Assembly (NCBI RefSeq): GCF_018137965.1
Contig: NZ_CP073100.1
Span: forward strand, 3,359,754 to 3,423,753
Length of the DNA stretch: 64,000 bases
Direction of reading: 5' to 3'
DNA from: Luteolibacter ambystomatis
GTDB lineage: Bacteria; Verrucomicrobiota; Verrucomicrobiia; Verrucomicrobiales; Akkermansiaceae
A model generated the notes under the pieces. That model made no database searches. It was not told the origin of the DNA and worked only from the letters and a program-made list of their open reading frames with translations. How positions within the stretch are numbered: the stretch's first letter is position 1; each line of letters begins with the position of its first letter. Below, one piece after another: positions 46,339 through 54,639 of this stretch. A program made the translations under genes and the position numbers.

Positions 46339-48146
46339 GCCTCGACACCTCGAAGATGAGCAGCGGCCAGCGCGCCGCCATGGAACTCGCCGAATCGTCA
46401 CGCGACACCCGCGAGCTGAGCGGGTTCGCCGCCTCGATCTTCGACGGCAAGGCAGACTTCAGCCTGGCCTGTCCCTTCCCGATGCAACCGCAGGAGGACC
46501 GCACCCAGGGCGATGCTTTCCTTGATCTACTGCGTGATTTCCTTAAGCACCATACCGATCCCGATGCGATCGACCGCGATGGCGAGATTCCGCAGGAGGT
46601 GTTTGATGGTCTTGCCCGCCTAGGTGCTTTCGGCATCAAGATCCCCACCGAGTATGGCGGCCTCGGTCTTTCGCAAACGAACTACTCGCGCGCCGCGATG
46701 GTGCTTGGGGGCCATTGCGGCAACCTCACCGCGTTGCTCAGTGCGCATCAGTCCATCGGCATTCCGCAGCCGCTGTTGATGTTCGGCAGCGAGGAGCAGA
46801 AGCGGAAGTATTTGCCGCGCTGCGCCCACGGCGGAGTCTCCGCTTTCGCCCTCACGGAACATGACGTCGGCTCCGACCCGGCGCGCATGAAAACCGAGGC
46901 GAGGCGCGAGGGCGACCACTACATTCTCAACGGTGAAAAGCTGTGGTGCACCAACGGCCTGAAAGCCGGACACATGATCGTGATGGCGAAAACGCCGACC
47001 CCCGAGAAGCCGGGCGCGATTACGGCATTCATCGTAGAAACGGACATGCCCGGCGTGGAGATCGTCACGCGGTGCCGCTTCATGGGACTGAAGGCGCTCT
47101 ACAACGGGATCATCCGCTTCACCAACGTCCGCATTCCCGCGGAGAACATCGTATTGGGAGAAGGCAAGGGATTGAAGGTCGCGCTCAGCACGCTGAATAC
47201 CGGCCGCCTCACCCTGCCCGCCGCCTGCGCGGGGATGATGTATCGTCTTCTCGATATTTCCCGCCGCTGGTGCTCGACCCGTGAGCAATGGGGCCAGGTG
47301 ATCGGCAAGCATGCCGCCATCGCCGCAAAGCTCGCCGACATCGCCGCCGATGCCTTCGCCACCGAGGCACTGGTCCGCTATGCATCCGCGCTGGTGGATG
47401 CCGATCATTCCGCCGACATCCGCCTCGAAGCTGCCTTGGCCAAGCTGTGGGGCACCGAAGCCGGTTGGCGTGCCGCCGACCAGACGCTCCAGCTTCGCGG
47501 CGGACGCGGCTTCGAAACCGCCGACTCGCTCCGCAACCGTGGCGAAGCACCCGAGCCGGTGGAGCGGTTTCTCCGCGACAGCCGTATCAATACCATCTTT
47601 GAAGGCTCGACGGAAATCATGCACCTCTTCATCGCCCGCGAGATGCTCGATCCGCATCTACGCCGCGGGGCCGACGCCATCGATTCGCGCAAGCCGATGG
47701 GCGAGCGCCTGTCCGTCGCCGCGAAGGCGGGCGTATTCTATGCCGGATGGTATGCGGAACGACTGCTGCCCCTGCACAGCGCGCTACCCCACGATCTCGA
47801 TCCAAAGCTCCGCTACCATCTCCGCAAGACCGCTTCTCTCAGCCGCTCGCTGAGCCGCGCGATTTTCCACGCGATGATCCTCAACGGCCCGAAGCTTGAG
47901 AAGAAGCAGATGCTGCTCGCACGCCTCGTCGACGCTGGAGCCGAGCTGCTGGCGATGTCCTGCGCCTGCGGCTACGCCCATGCGGTGAAGGACGACTCCA
48001 CCCATCCGCTGACTGGCAAGGTCATCGCCACCGCGGACTACATCTGCACACGCGGGGCGCTGCGTGTGAATGCCCTGCTGCACGCCCACGCCGAAGAAGC
48101 CGACTCACGCGGTTACTCTCTCGCGAAGAGCCTTCTGAGTTCGTAG
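46335..48146 (+). CDS. Acyl-CoA dehydrogenase, VLCAD-like
   Basis: The first step of beta-oxidation: FAD-dependent dehydrogenation of acyl-CoA. The 603-residue length and layout match very-long-chain-type (ACAD9/VLCAD) enzymes with an extra C-terminal region. Seen are FGIKIPTEYGGLGLSQTNYS, CAHGGVSAFALTEHDVGSDP, TNGLKAGHMIVMAKT and FEGSTEIMHLFIA, where the Glu is the probable base. It is the last gene of the operon; its stop TAG lies inside the paired-hairpin repeat at 48142. Confidence 0.95.
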   Translation: MSLDTSKMSSGQRAAMELAESSRDTRELSGFAASIFDGKADFSLACPFPMQPQEDRTQGDAFLDLLRDFLKHHTDPDAIDRDGEIPQEVFDGLARLGAFGIKIPTEYGGLGLSQTNYSRAAMVLGGHCGNLTALLSAHQSIGIPQPLLMFGSEEQKRKYLPRCAHGGVSAFALTEHDVGSDPARMKTEARREGDHYILNGEKLWCTNGLKAGHMIVMAKTPTPEKPGAITAFIVETDMPGVEIVTRCRFMGLKALYNGIIRFTNVRIPAENIVLGEGKGLKVALSTLNTGRLTLPAACAGMMYRLLDISRRWCSTREQWGQVIGKHAAIAAKLADIAADAFATEALVRYASALVDADHSADIRLEAALAKLWGTEAGWRAADQTLQLRGGRGFETADSLRNRGEAPEPVERFLRDSRINTIFEGSTEIMHLFIAREMLDPHLRRGADAIDSRKPMGERLSVAAKAGVFYAGWYAERLLPLHSALPHDLDPKLRYHLRKTASLSRSLSRAIFHAMILNGPKLEKKQMLLARLVDAGAELLAMSCACGYAHAVKDDSTHPLTGKVIATADYICTRGALRVNALLHAHAEEADSRGYSLAKSLLSS

Positions 48147-48212
48147 TTCCTCCTTCAGGAGGGCGTCTTACGCATCGTAGCTCTAACCCGCCCTCCTGAA
48201 GGAGGAACTACG
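48142..48212. repeat. Paired GTAG-hairpin element (REP/BIME-like)
   Basis: Arms 48142-48165 and 48189-48212 are perfect 24-base inverted repeats on a 23-base loop. Each arm starts with CGTAG-TT and then a small hairpin CCTCC-TTCA-GGAGG, so each is a GTAG-headed hairpin in opposite orientation. This is the layout of REP sequences paired as a BIME, recognised by RAYT-type transposases. It sits between convergent genes, and the stop codon of the upstream gene falls in the first GTAG. It may also end transcription from both sides. Confidence 0.72.
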
Positions 48213-48224
48213 TACGAAGAGCCC

Positions 48225-49241
48225 TCACGCGAACTGCTTGAGAAAACGCGCGTCGTTCTCGATCAGCAGACGGATGTCCTTGATGCCCCAGCGGATCATC
48301 GCCAGACGGTCGAGGCCCATGCCGAAAGCAAAGCCGGTCACCTTCGCAGGATCAAAGGCATCGTCCTTGCGGGATTTGCTGATCGCTTCGAACACCGCCG
48401 GATCCACCATGCCACAACCGGCCACCTCGATCCAACGCGGGGCCTGGCCCTTGGCGTGGAGCTTCACATCGATCTCAAAGCTCGGCTCGGTGAACGGGAA
48501 GAAGTGCGGGCGGAAGCGGACCTCCGTCTCGGTGCCGAACAGCTCGCGGAAGAAGTATTCCAGCGTGCCCTTCAGATCCGGTAGAGAGACATCCTCGGCG
48601 ACGTAAAGGCCTTCGAGCTGGTTAAAAACGGAAAGGTGCGTGGCATCGATCTCATCGCGACGGTAGGCCGAGCCGGGAGCGATGATGCGGACCGGCGGCT
48701 TCTGGCTCTCCATGGTGCGGACCTGCACGCTGGAGGTGTGGGTGCGCAGCAGCTTGCCGGAGTCGAAGTAGAAGGTGTCCTTCTCGTTGCGCGCCGGGTG
48801 ATCGGCGGGCGTGTTGAGAGCATCGAAGCAATGGAACTCGTCCTCGATTTCCGGTCCCTCAGCGAGGGCGAAGCCCATGCGGCGGAGAATGCCGATCGCC
48901 TGATCACGCAGGATCGTGAGCGGATGGAGCGAGCCGGTGTTCACGGCGCGGCCCGGCAGGGTGATGTCGATCCCGGCCAGCGCGGCGCGGTCGGCGGCCT
49001 CACGGACGGCGAGCTGCTTTTCCTCCAGCGCACCGGTGATGACGGTACGGGCGGCATTCAGAAGCTGGCCGACAGCGGCCTTGTCCTCCTTCGGCACGTC
49101 CTTGATGCCAGCGGCGGCAAGCGTCAGCGTGCCCTTTTTGCCGAGCACGGCGACACGGGCATCGTCGAGCGAACGCTCGTCGGCGGCAGCGGCGATGGCG
49201 GCGAGGGCCTCGGCCTGGATGGAATCGATTTGCTCCTTCAT
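48225..49241 (-). CDS. pheS: Phenylalanine--tRNA ligase, alpha subunit
   Basis: The catalytic half of PheRS. The 338-residue product (start ATG 49241) has the N-terminal coiled coil and class II core: motif 2 VRIIAPGSAYRRDEIDATH and FNQLEGLYV, then HFFPFTEPSFEIDVK and motif 3 GFAFGMGLDRLAMIRWGIKD. An upstream TTG at 49286 would add 15 residues and nearly touch the NOS stop. It follows the nitric oxide synthase gene by 48 bp on the same strand and is likely read through from it. Confidence 0.97.
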   Translation of the reverse strand: MKEQIDSIQAEALAAIAAAADERSLDDARVAVLGKKGTLTLAAAGIKDVPKEDKAAVGQLLNAARTVITGALEEKQLAVREAADRAALAGIDITLPGRAVNTGSLHPLTILRDQAIGILRRMGFALAEGPEIEDEFHCFDALNTPADHPARNEKDTFYFDSGKLLRTHTSSVQVRTMESQKPPVRIIAPGSAYRRDEIDATHLSVFNQLEGLYVAEDVSLPDLKGTLEYFFRELFGTETEVRFRPHFFPFTEPSFEIDVKLHAKGQAPRWIEVAGCGMVDPAVFEAISKSRKDDAFDPAKVTGFAFGMGLDRLAMIRWGIKDIRLLIENDARFLKQFA

Positions 49242-49289
49242 GGCGAAAACGGAGGCCGGGATAGCGGGAACCAGCGGCGACGTCAAAGC

Positions 49290-50312
49290 CTACTCCCAGT
49301 TGGTTTGCTCCACGAAGGCCGGTCCGGGCTGCTCGTCATCGTAATAGCGGTGGAAAACCGGGCAGGCGGAGCCGGACATCGGCGGCACCAGCCACGACCA
49401 ATCGCCCGGCACCTTCCGGCCGCATTCGGCCTCCTTCTGGAGGTGCTGCATGAACTGGAGCGAGGCGGTGTGATGATCCACGACCGTGACCCCGGCCTCC
49501 CGGAAAGAGTGCAGCACGGCGGTGTTCAGCTCCACCAAGGCGCGGTCCTTCCACAACATCCGGCGCAGCGACCGGTCCAGTCCCATCCGATCCGCCACCA
49601 GCGGCAGGAGGTTATAGCGCTTCTCGTCCCCGAAATTTCGCGAAGCGATCTCCGTGCCCATGTAATAGCCACTGAAGGGACAGGCAGGGTAACGGAAACC
49701 GTCCCCCTCCAGTGCCATGTCCGAGATCACCGGTACCGCGTGCCAGCGGAGCCCCAGATCCGCGAACCACGGCAGATCCGGATGGGTGATCTCCACCTCC
49801 ATCACCGCATCTCGCGGCAGCTCGTAGAGTTTCGGAGCCTGATCCGGCATCTCGATGACAAGCGGCAGGAGGTCGAAACGCCCCGGCTCGTCCGGCGGTT
49901 GCCAACCCAGCTCGATCACCCGGCGGGTGAAAGCAGCCTGCTCGGGATCGCCCAGCACGCTGCCATCACCGGATTCATAGCCCGCGTAGCGGATGAGCTG
50001 GCGGTTCCAGATGCGGATACCGCGTTCGCAAGATTCCACAGCGGCGAACACCGTGGCTGCGGAGCGGATGCGCCCGCCATTGGTCGAAAACCTGAGGTGG
50101 TGGACGCAGGCCTCGAACACCTCATCGGCGGTGCGGGCCTCGCGGGCATCCAGCACCTCCAAGGTGTTCCAAAACAAGCGGCCGATGCAGCGGGCATTGT
50201 TCCGCCAGGCGATCTTCGCCATGGCGGTGAGTTCCTCATGCGTCTGGGCGGCCTGCATTTCCGAGCCGGAAAAAGCACGGGATTCTACAGGCGTCCAGCG
50301 TGGACTCCTCAT
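49290..50312 (-). CDS. nos: Bacterial nitric oxide synthase oxygenase
   Basis: The 340-residue protein is the oxygenase domain of nitric oxide synthase, making NO and citrulline from arginine with heme and tetrahydrofolate or biopterin. The heme-thiolate motif is [14 protein letters not shown] (Cys42). The arginine-binding Glu lies in [15 protein letters not shown] (Glu221). The pterin-side region [16 protein letters not shown] is also present. As in other bacteria no reductase domain is fused, so electrons must come from a separate partner. ATG 50312 overlaps the stop of the aldo/keto reductase as ATGA, so the two are coupled. Confidence 0.95.
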   Translation of the reverse strand: MRSPRWTPVESRAFSGSEMQAAQTHEELTAMAKIAWRNNARCIGRLFWNTLEVLDAREARTADEVFEACVHHLRFSTNGGRIRSAATVFAAVESCERGIRIWNRQLIRYAGYESGDGSVLGDPEQAAFTRRVIELGWQPPDEPGRFDLLPLVIEMPDQAPKLYELPRDAVMEVEITHPDLPWFADLGLRWHAVPVISDMALEGDGFRYPACPFSGYYMGTEIASRNFGDEKRYNLLPLVADRMGLDRSLRRMLWKDRALVELNTAVLHSFREAGVTVVDHHTASLQFMQHLQKEAECGRKVPGDWSWLVPPMSGSACPVFHRYYDDEQPGPAFVEQTNWE

Positions 50313-51298
50313 CTGCCTACCGCCGCCATCATGGCTGCCGGGTAGCGGGTGCCGGAGACAGCATCCTTCGGGAAAGCCTCCTCGATGTGCTGGAGATCTT
50401 CCGGTGTGAGCACCACCTCCTCGCTCTCGATGTTCTCATCGAGGTACTTGCGGTGCTTGGTGCCGGGAATCGGCACGATGTCGTCCCCTTGCGCCAACAC
50501 CCAGGCGAGCGCGAGCTGTGAGGCGGTGCAGCCTTTTTCATCCGCGATGGCCTCGATTCGCTTCACCAGATCGAGGTTCTTCTGGAAGTTCTCCCCTTGG
50601 AAGCGAGGGGAATGGCGGCGGTAGTCGTCCGCATCGAAATCCTCAAATCTCCGGATCTGGCCGGTGAGGAAGCCTCGGCCCAGCGGGCTGTAAGCCACGA
50701 ATCCGATGCCCAACTCACGGCAGGTCGCCAGCACGTCGTCCTCCGGATCGCGGGTCCACAGCGAGTATTCCGTCTGGAGTGCGGTGATCGGATGGACCGC
50801 ATGGGCGCGGCGGATGGTTTCCGAGCCTGCCTCGGAGAGTCCGAGATAGCGAACCTTGCCCGCCTTCACCAACTCCGCCATCGCGCCGACGGTTTCCTCG
50901 ATCGGCGTATTCGGATCGACGCGGTGCTGATAGTAGAGATCAATGGTCTCGACCTCAAGTCGACGCAGGCTCGCCTCGCAGGAGGAGCGCACGTAGTCCG
51001 GTTGTCCGTTGACGCCACGCTTCGCCGGATCATTGCGGTCGCGAACGATGGCGAATTTCGTGGCGAGGAACACCTCATCGCGGCGACCCGTGATGGCTTG
51101 GCCGACCAGCTCCTCGTTATCGCCGAAGCCGTAGACATCCGCGGTATCGAGGAAGTTCAGCCCCTGATCCAAAGCGTGGTGAATGGTGGCAATCGACTCC
51201 GCGTCATCCCGCGCACCGTAGAACTCCGACATCCCCATGCAGCCGAGTCCGATCGTCGATACGGACGGCCCACCCTTGCCAAGATCACGCTTCTTCAT
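50309..51298 (-). CDS. Aldo/keto reductase
   Basis: This 329-residue NADPH-dependent TIM-barrel reductase is full length. Motifs: [31 protein letters not shown] (catalytic Asp and Tyr), FLATKFAI (Lys), [10 protein letters not shown] (His) and the cofactor loop [14 protein letters not shown]. It belongs to the AKR13 / YakC-like group. The substrate is unknown. It leads the operon with nitric oxide synthase and pheS; whether it has any part in NO chemistry is an open question. Confidence 0.93.
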   Translation of the reverse strand: MKKRDLGKGGPSVSTIGLGCMGMSEFYGARDDAESIATIHHALDQGLNFLDTADVYGFGDNEELVGQAITGRRDEVFLATKFAIVRDRNDPAKRGVNGQPDYVRSSCEASLRRLEVETIDLYYQHRVDPNTPIEETVGAMAELVKAGKVRYLGLSEAGSETIRRAHAVHPITALQTEYSLWTRDPEDDVLATCRELGIGFVAYSPLGRGFLTGQIRRFEDFDADDYRRHSPRFQGENFQKNLDLVKRIEAIADEKGCTASQLALAWVLAQGDDIVPIPGTKHRKYLDENIESEEVVLTPEDLQHIEEAFPKDAVSGTRYPAAMMAAVGR

Positions 51299-51408
51299 GA
51301 TCGGCCAACCTAACCGGAGTCCGCAGACTGTAAAGGGAGAGCGGCGTTACAAATCACGGCGGCGGCTTCCATCCACCAAGTCTCCGATTCAGTTCGCACT
51401 CATCAGTT

Positions 51409-51936
51409 TCATGCCGTCTTTCCTACTTTTGATTGGAGAATCGTCACGGCAGCCGAGAAATCCCCCTCCGAGGAAAACGCATGGTGAGGCAGAACGACAC
51501 ATTGTTGTTCCGTCACATAAACGACGATCATCTTCTTGGTCTGACGCCACTTGAGAACATCGGGCCATTTCAGCACCGTGTAGCCTCGGTCGTTGGTCGA
51601 TTTGAACTCTTCTTCTCCCAGTTCCACCTCAAAGGGCCGCTCACCCAGCTTTTGCACCCGGAAAGCTTTCCTCATCTTGGAAGGCGTGCCGATGAAGAGA
51701 ACCCATGCGAGCACCACCATCACGCTGACGAATACCCACCGTGAACTCTCCACCGGTTCGCCGCGCAAAAGATCAGCGATATTGGAGCCCGCCGTTACCA
51801 AGGTGCTGATAGCTGCCAAAATCAGGAACACCAACGTCCTCCGATTTGAAAAGAGCGTCGGCCACAAGGTCGAAACATAATCCTCCTCGGTCAGTTGAAC
51901 CCTTATTTTCATCTCCCCATCCAACAGATGAAGCAT
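51409..51936 (-). CDS. YcxB-like membrane protein
   Basis: Two start codons are in frame: ATG 51936 and ATG 51912 (MKIRVQLTEEDYV), the latter preceded by GGGGAG. Two membrane helices (TLVFLILAAISTLVTAG and VFVSVMVVLAWVLFIG) are followed by a cytoplasmic YcxB-type C-terminal domain, where GYTVLKWPDVLKWRQTKKMI and FSSEGDFSAAVTIL fit the family. The role is unknown. It lies in a 110-bp-flanked stretch after the reductase and just downstream of the rplT terminator. Confidence 0.72.
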   Translation of the reverse strand: MLHLLDGEMKIRVQLTEEDYVSTLWPTLFSNRRTLVFLILAAISTLVTAGSNIADLLRGEPVESSRWVFVSVMVVLAWVLFIGTPSKMRKAFRVQKLGERPFEVELGEEEFKSTNDRGYTVLKWPDVLKWRQTKKMIVVYVTEQQCVVLPHHAFSSEGDFSAAVTILQSKVGKTA

Positions 51937-51969
51937 GACCCAGCCAAGAGTGAGCCTCCGCCACGAAAC

Positions 51970-52004
51970 AAAAAACCGCCGCTTGGCGGACCAAGCGGCG
52001 GTTT
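51970..52004 (-). terminator. Rho-independent terminator of rpmI-rplT
   Basis: A perfect 14-bp stem (51973-51986 with 51991-52004) on a 4-base loop. On the minus strand it runs into a T-tract (complement of the A-run at 51970-51975), right after rplT. Confidence 0.93.
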
Positions 52005-52027
52005 CGGGAAACGAATTCGTTTCAGGC

Positions 52028-52408
52028 TCAGGCAGCGGCTTTCGAAGCCTTGGCTTCGAGGGCCTTCTTGACCTGCGCGACGATCGCCGAGAAAGCAGCG
52101 GCGTCGTTGATCGCGAGATCCGAGAGGATCTTGCGGTCGGCTTCGATACCGGCGGCCTTGAGGCCTTCGATGAAGCGCGAGTAGGTGATTCCTTCGTTGC
52201 GGACGGCAGCGTTGATACGTGCGGTCCACAGGCGGCGGAACTGACCCTTGCGCTTCTTACGGTCGCGGTATTCGTAGGTCATCGCCTTCCGCACGGCATC
52301 CTTGGCGTAGCGGAAAAGCTTCGAGCGGAATCCGCGGAAGCCCTTCGCACGCTGCAGGGTGCGCTTGCGGCGCTTGCGGCTGGCCGGGGAATTGGTGGCG
52401 CGTGGCAT
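52028..52408 (-). CDS. rplT: 50S ribosomal protein L20
   Basis: The 126-residue rRNA-binding protein begins [18 protein letters not shown] and has the L20 signatures [38 protein letters not shown] and [20 protein letters not shown]. It is essential for early 50S assembly and in other bacteria represses its own operon. rpmI lies upstream after an unusually long 139-bp spacer. Confidence 0.98.
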   Translation of the reverse strand: MPRATNSPASRKRRKRTLQRAKGFRGFRSKLFRYAKDAVRKAMTYEYRDRKKRKGQFRRLWTARINAAVRNEGITYSRFIEGLKAAGIEADRKILSDLAINDAAAFSAIVAQVKKALEAKASKAAA

Positions 52409-52547
52409 GTGTTGTTTCTGGTGAGCGGGCCGTTGTTTTACTTACCTTCCACAGTCTCGCCTGCTCGTGCTTCCCTCTCGGGACCAGGCTGCGTAAAGGC
52501 CACCCGAAACGCGGGTGGGGGCGTGGTTGCGTCGGACGACGAGGGGA
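52409..52547 (-). promoter_or_regulatory. Long rpmI-rplT spacer with hairpin
   Basis: The 139-bp gap has no open gene. It holds a 7-bp stem (52500-52506 with 52512-52518) on a 5-base loop and other GC-rich pairings near 52470-52490. It could be a translational control leader for rplT or a processing site. Nothing here matches a known L20 leader by eye. Confidence 0.3.
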
Positions 52548-52757
52548 TCAGGCGAAGGGAAGATTTTCCTTCACACGCTTGTGGTCGGCGTCACAAACAA
52601 CAACGGCCTTGCTCAGAGAGCGCTTCCGTTTGCGGCTCTTGCACTGAAGCAAGTGGCGCTTTCCTTGTTTGCGGCGCAGGATCTTCCCGGTGCCCGTCAC
52701 CTTGAATCGTTTGGCGACGGCCTTTCGGGTCTTTGCTTTTCCTCCAATCCTTGGCAT
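52548..52757 (-). CDS. rpmI: 50S ribosomal protein L35
   Basis: The 69-residue basic protein reads MPRIGGKAKTRKAVAKRFKV, with GKRHLLQCKSRKRKRSLSK in the middle, as in L35. The gene that normally precedes it, infC, is absent; gatA lies upstream instead, 70 bp away. Confidence 0.97.
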   Translation of the reverse strand: MPRIGGKAKTRKAVAKRFKVTGTGKILRRKQGKRHLLQCKSRKRKRSLSKAVVVCDADHKRVKENLPFA

Positions 52758-52827
52758 GGGGCGGGCAGACTAGGGGTCGCGACCGGGTTGGCAAGGGAAA
52801 AGTGGCCAATTTCCGGAGAAACGGCTC

Positions 52828-54231
52828 TTATTCCGCGACCTTCGCGATCCGGAGGAGCTTCGCTTCCTCGAAATGCGGGCCCAGGATCTGGAGGCCCACG
52901 GGGAGTTCCGTGCCGGCATCCGAGGTGATCGTCCCGGCCGGGACGGAGATGCCGCAGATGCCGGCGAGATTCGCCGAAAGGGTGAAAATGTCCGAGAGAT
53001 ACTCGTGGAGCGGGTCGTTCGCGAACTCACCCAGCTTCCGGGCGGCGGTCGGAGCGACCGGTGACAGGATGGCGTCCACGCTCTGGAAGGCGGTCTCGAA
53101 ATCGCGACGGATCAGCGTGCGAACCTTCTGGGCGGTGGTGTAGTAGGCGTCGTGATAGCCGGAGGATAGCACGTAGGTGCCGAGGATGATGCGGCGCTTC
53201 ACCTCCGGGCCAAAGCCCTCCTCACGGGAGCGGCGGTAGAGCTCATCCAGATCCGCCGGATCCTTGGCGCGGTGGCCGTAGCGGACGCCATCGAAGCGGG
53301 AGAGGTTCGAGGAGGCCTCCGCCGGGGCGATGACGTAATAGGTCGCCACGGCGTATTCGGTATGCGGCAGGGAGATTTCCACCAGTTCGGCTCCGGCGGC
53401 AGCCAGCTTTTCAGCGGCAGCCATCACGCGGGCGCGGACCTGCGGGTCGATGCCCTCGCCGAAGTATTCCTTCGGCAGGCCCAGCTTCAGGCCCTTCACG
53501 CCGTCATTCAGCGTGGCGAGATAGTCCGGCACCGGCAGGTCCAGCGAGGTGGAATCGAGCGGATCATACCCGGCGATCGCTTGGAGCACGATGGCGGCAT
53601 CCTCCACCGTGTTGGTGATCGGGCCGATCTGATCGAGCGAGGACGCGAAAGCCACCAGCCCGTAGCGGGACACGCGGCCGTAGGACGGTTTCAGGCCGAC
53701 CACCCCGCAGTGCGAGGCGGGTTGGCGGATCGAGCCGCCGGTATCGGAACCGAGCGCCGCGAAAGCGGAACCAGCCGCCACCGAGGCGGCGGAGCCACCG
53801 GACGAACCGCCCGGCACGCGCTCGAGGTCGCGTGGATTCCGAGTCACCTGGAGGGCAGAGTTTTCCGTGGAGGAGCCCATCGCGAACTCGTCCATGTTCA
53901 GGCGGCCGAAGGGGATTGCTCCGGCAGCGCGGAGCTTCTTGATTACCGTCGCGTCGTAGGGAGAGACGTAGTTCTCCGAGAGGAACTTCGAGCCGCAGGT
54001 GCAGGGCTGGCCGAGGACATTCATGTTGTCCTTGATCGCGATCGGGATGCCGCCGAGAGGCAACGAGAGATCGACGGTGGCGGCCTCCGCCTTGGCGGCG
54101 GCGAGATCGTGGGAGAGATAAGCGCCGATCTGGCCATCCCCGGCCGAGATTTTCGCGGCGAGATCGTCGAGGAGCGCTTCCGGGGTGACGGCACCGCTGC
54201 GGAGCTGTTCGCGGAGAGAAAGAAGGGACAT
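52828..54231 (-). CDS. gatA: Asp/Glu-tRNA amidotransferase subunit A
   Basis: GatA releases ammonia from glutamine for the GatCAB complex that converts Glu-tRNA-Gln or Asp-tRNA-Asn. The 467-residue amidase-fold protein has the Ser-cisSer-Lys triad: Lys67 in PIAIKDNMN, cis-Ser near 143 in PGGSSGGSAASVAAG and the nucleophile near Ser167 in GSDTGGSIRQPASHCG. It starts 8 bp after gatC; gatB is not in the window. Confidence 0.97.
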   Translation of the reverse strand: MSLLSLREQLRSGAVTPEALLDDLAAKISAGDGQIGAYLSHDLAAAKAEAATVDLSLPLGGIPIAIKDNMNVLGQPCTCGSKFLSENYVSPYDATVIKKLRAAGAIPFGRLNMDEFAMGSSTENSALQVTRNPRDLERVPGGSSGGSAASVAAGSAFAALGSDTGGSIRQPASHCGVVGLKPSYGRVSRYGLVAFASSLDQIGPITNTVEDAAIVLQAIAGYDPLDSTSLDLPVPDYLATLNDGVKGLKLGLPKEYFGEGIDPQVRARVMAAAEKLAAAGAELVEISLPHTEYAVATYYVIAPAEASSNLSRFDGVRYGHRAKDPADLDELYRRSREEGFGPEVKRRIILGTYVLSSGYHDAYYTTAQKVRTLIRRDFETAFQSVDAILSPVAPTAARKLGEFANDPLHEYLSDIFTLSANLAGICGISVPAGTITSDAGTELPVGLQILGPHFEEAKLLRIAKVAE

Positions 54232-54239
54232 GGGATCGA

Positions 54240-54542
54240 TCAGGCTTCGGCGATGACTTTCGGGACGCGGATCTGGTGCTGGGCCTGCTCCGGGGCGTTC
54301 CGCAGCACGGCTTCGCGGTCGAGGCTTTCGTGGGGGACATCCTCGCGCATGCGGTCGAACACAGGAGCCGGGTAGGACGTGGGCTCGATGCCGGAGACAT
54401 CCAGCTTCGAAATCGCATCCACGTAGCCGAGGATGTCCTCAAGCTGACCCCTGAAAACGGCGGTCTCTTCCTCGCTCAGCTCCAGCCGGGCGAGGTTGGC
54501 GATGTTCCGCAGGGTGCGGTCATCGATGTGCGTGTTCGACAT
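54240..54542 (-). CDS. gatC: Asp/Glu-tRNA amidotransferase subunit C
   Basis: The 100-residue subunit stabilises GatA-GatB. Start ATG 54542 gives MSNTHIDDRTLRNIANLARL, then ELSEEETAVFRGQLEDILGY, the standard GatC N-terminal helices. The central YPAPVFDRMREDVPHESLDR and the end NAPEQAQHQIRVPKVIAEA also fit. It is the first gene of the gatCA pair. Confidence 0.95.
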   Translation of the reverse strand: MSNTHIDDRTLRNIANLARLELSEEETAVFRGQLEDILGYVDAISKLDVSGIEPTSYPAPVFDRMREDVPHESLDREAVLRNAPEQAQHQIRVPKVIAEA

Positions 54543-54639
54543 GGCGGGGAGAGTCCAGAGCCGGGCCGGACGTGGCAAGACTCAACCGCCGTGAGAAGAT
54601 GGATTGCGCCCCGCGGGAATGACCCTCTAGGGTCCGCCC

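Noticed and set aside
51328..51365. A TTTACA box upstream of the aldo/keto reductase
   Set aside because: The matching -10 hexamer fits only 3 of 6 bases, too weak to list.
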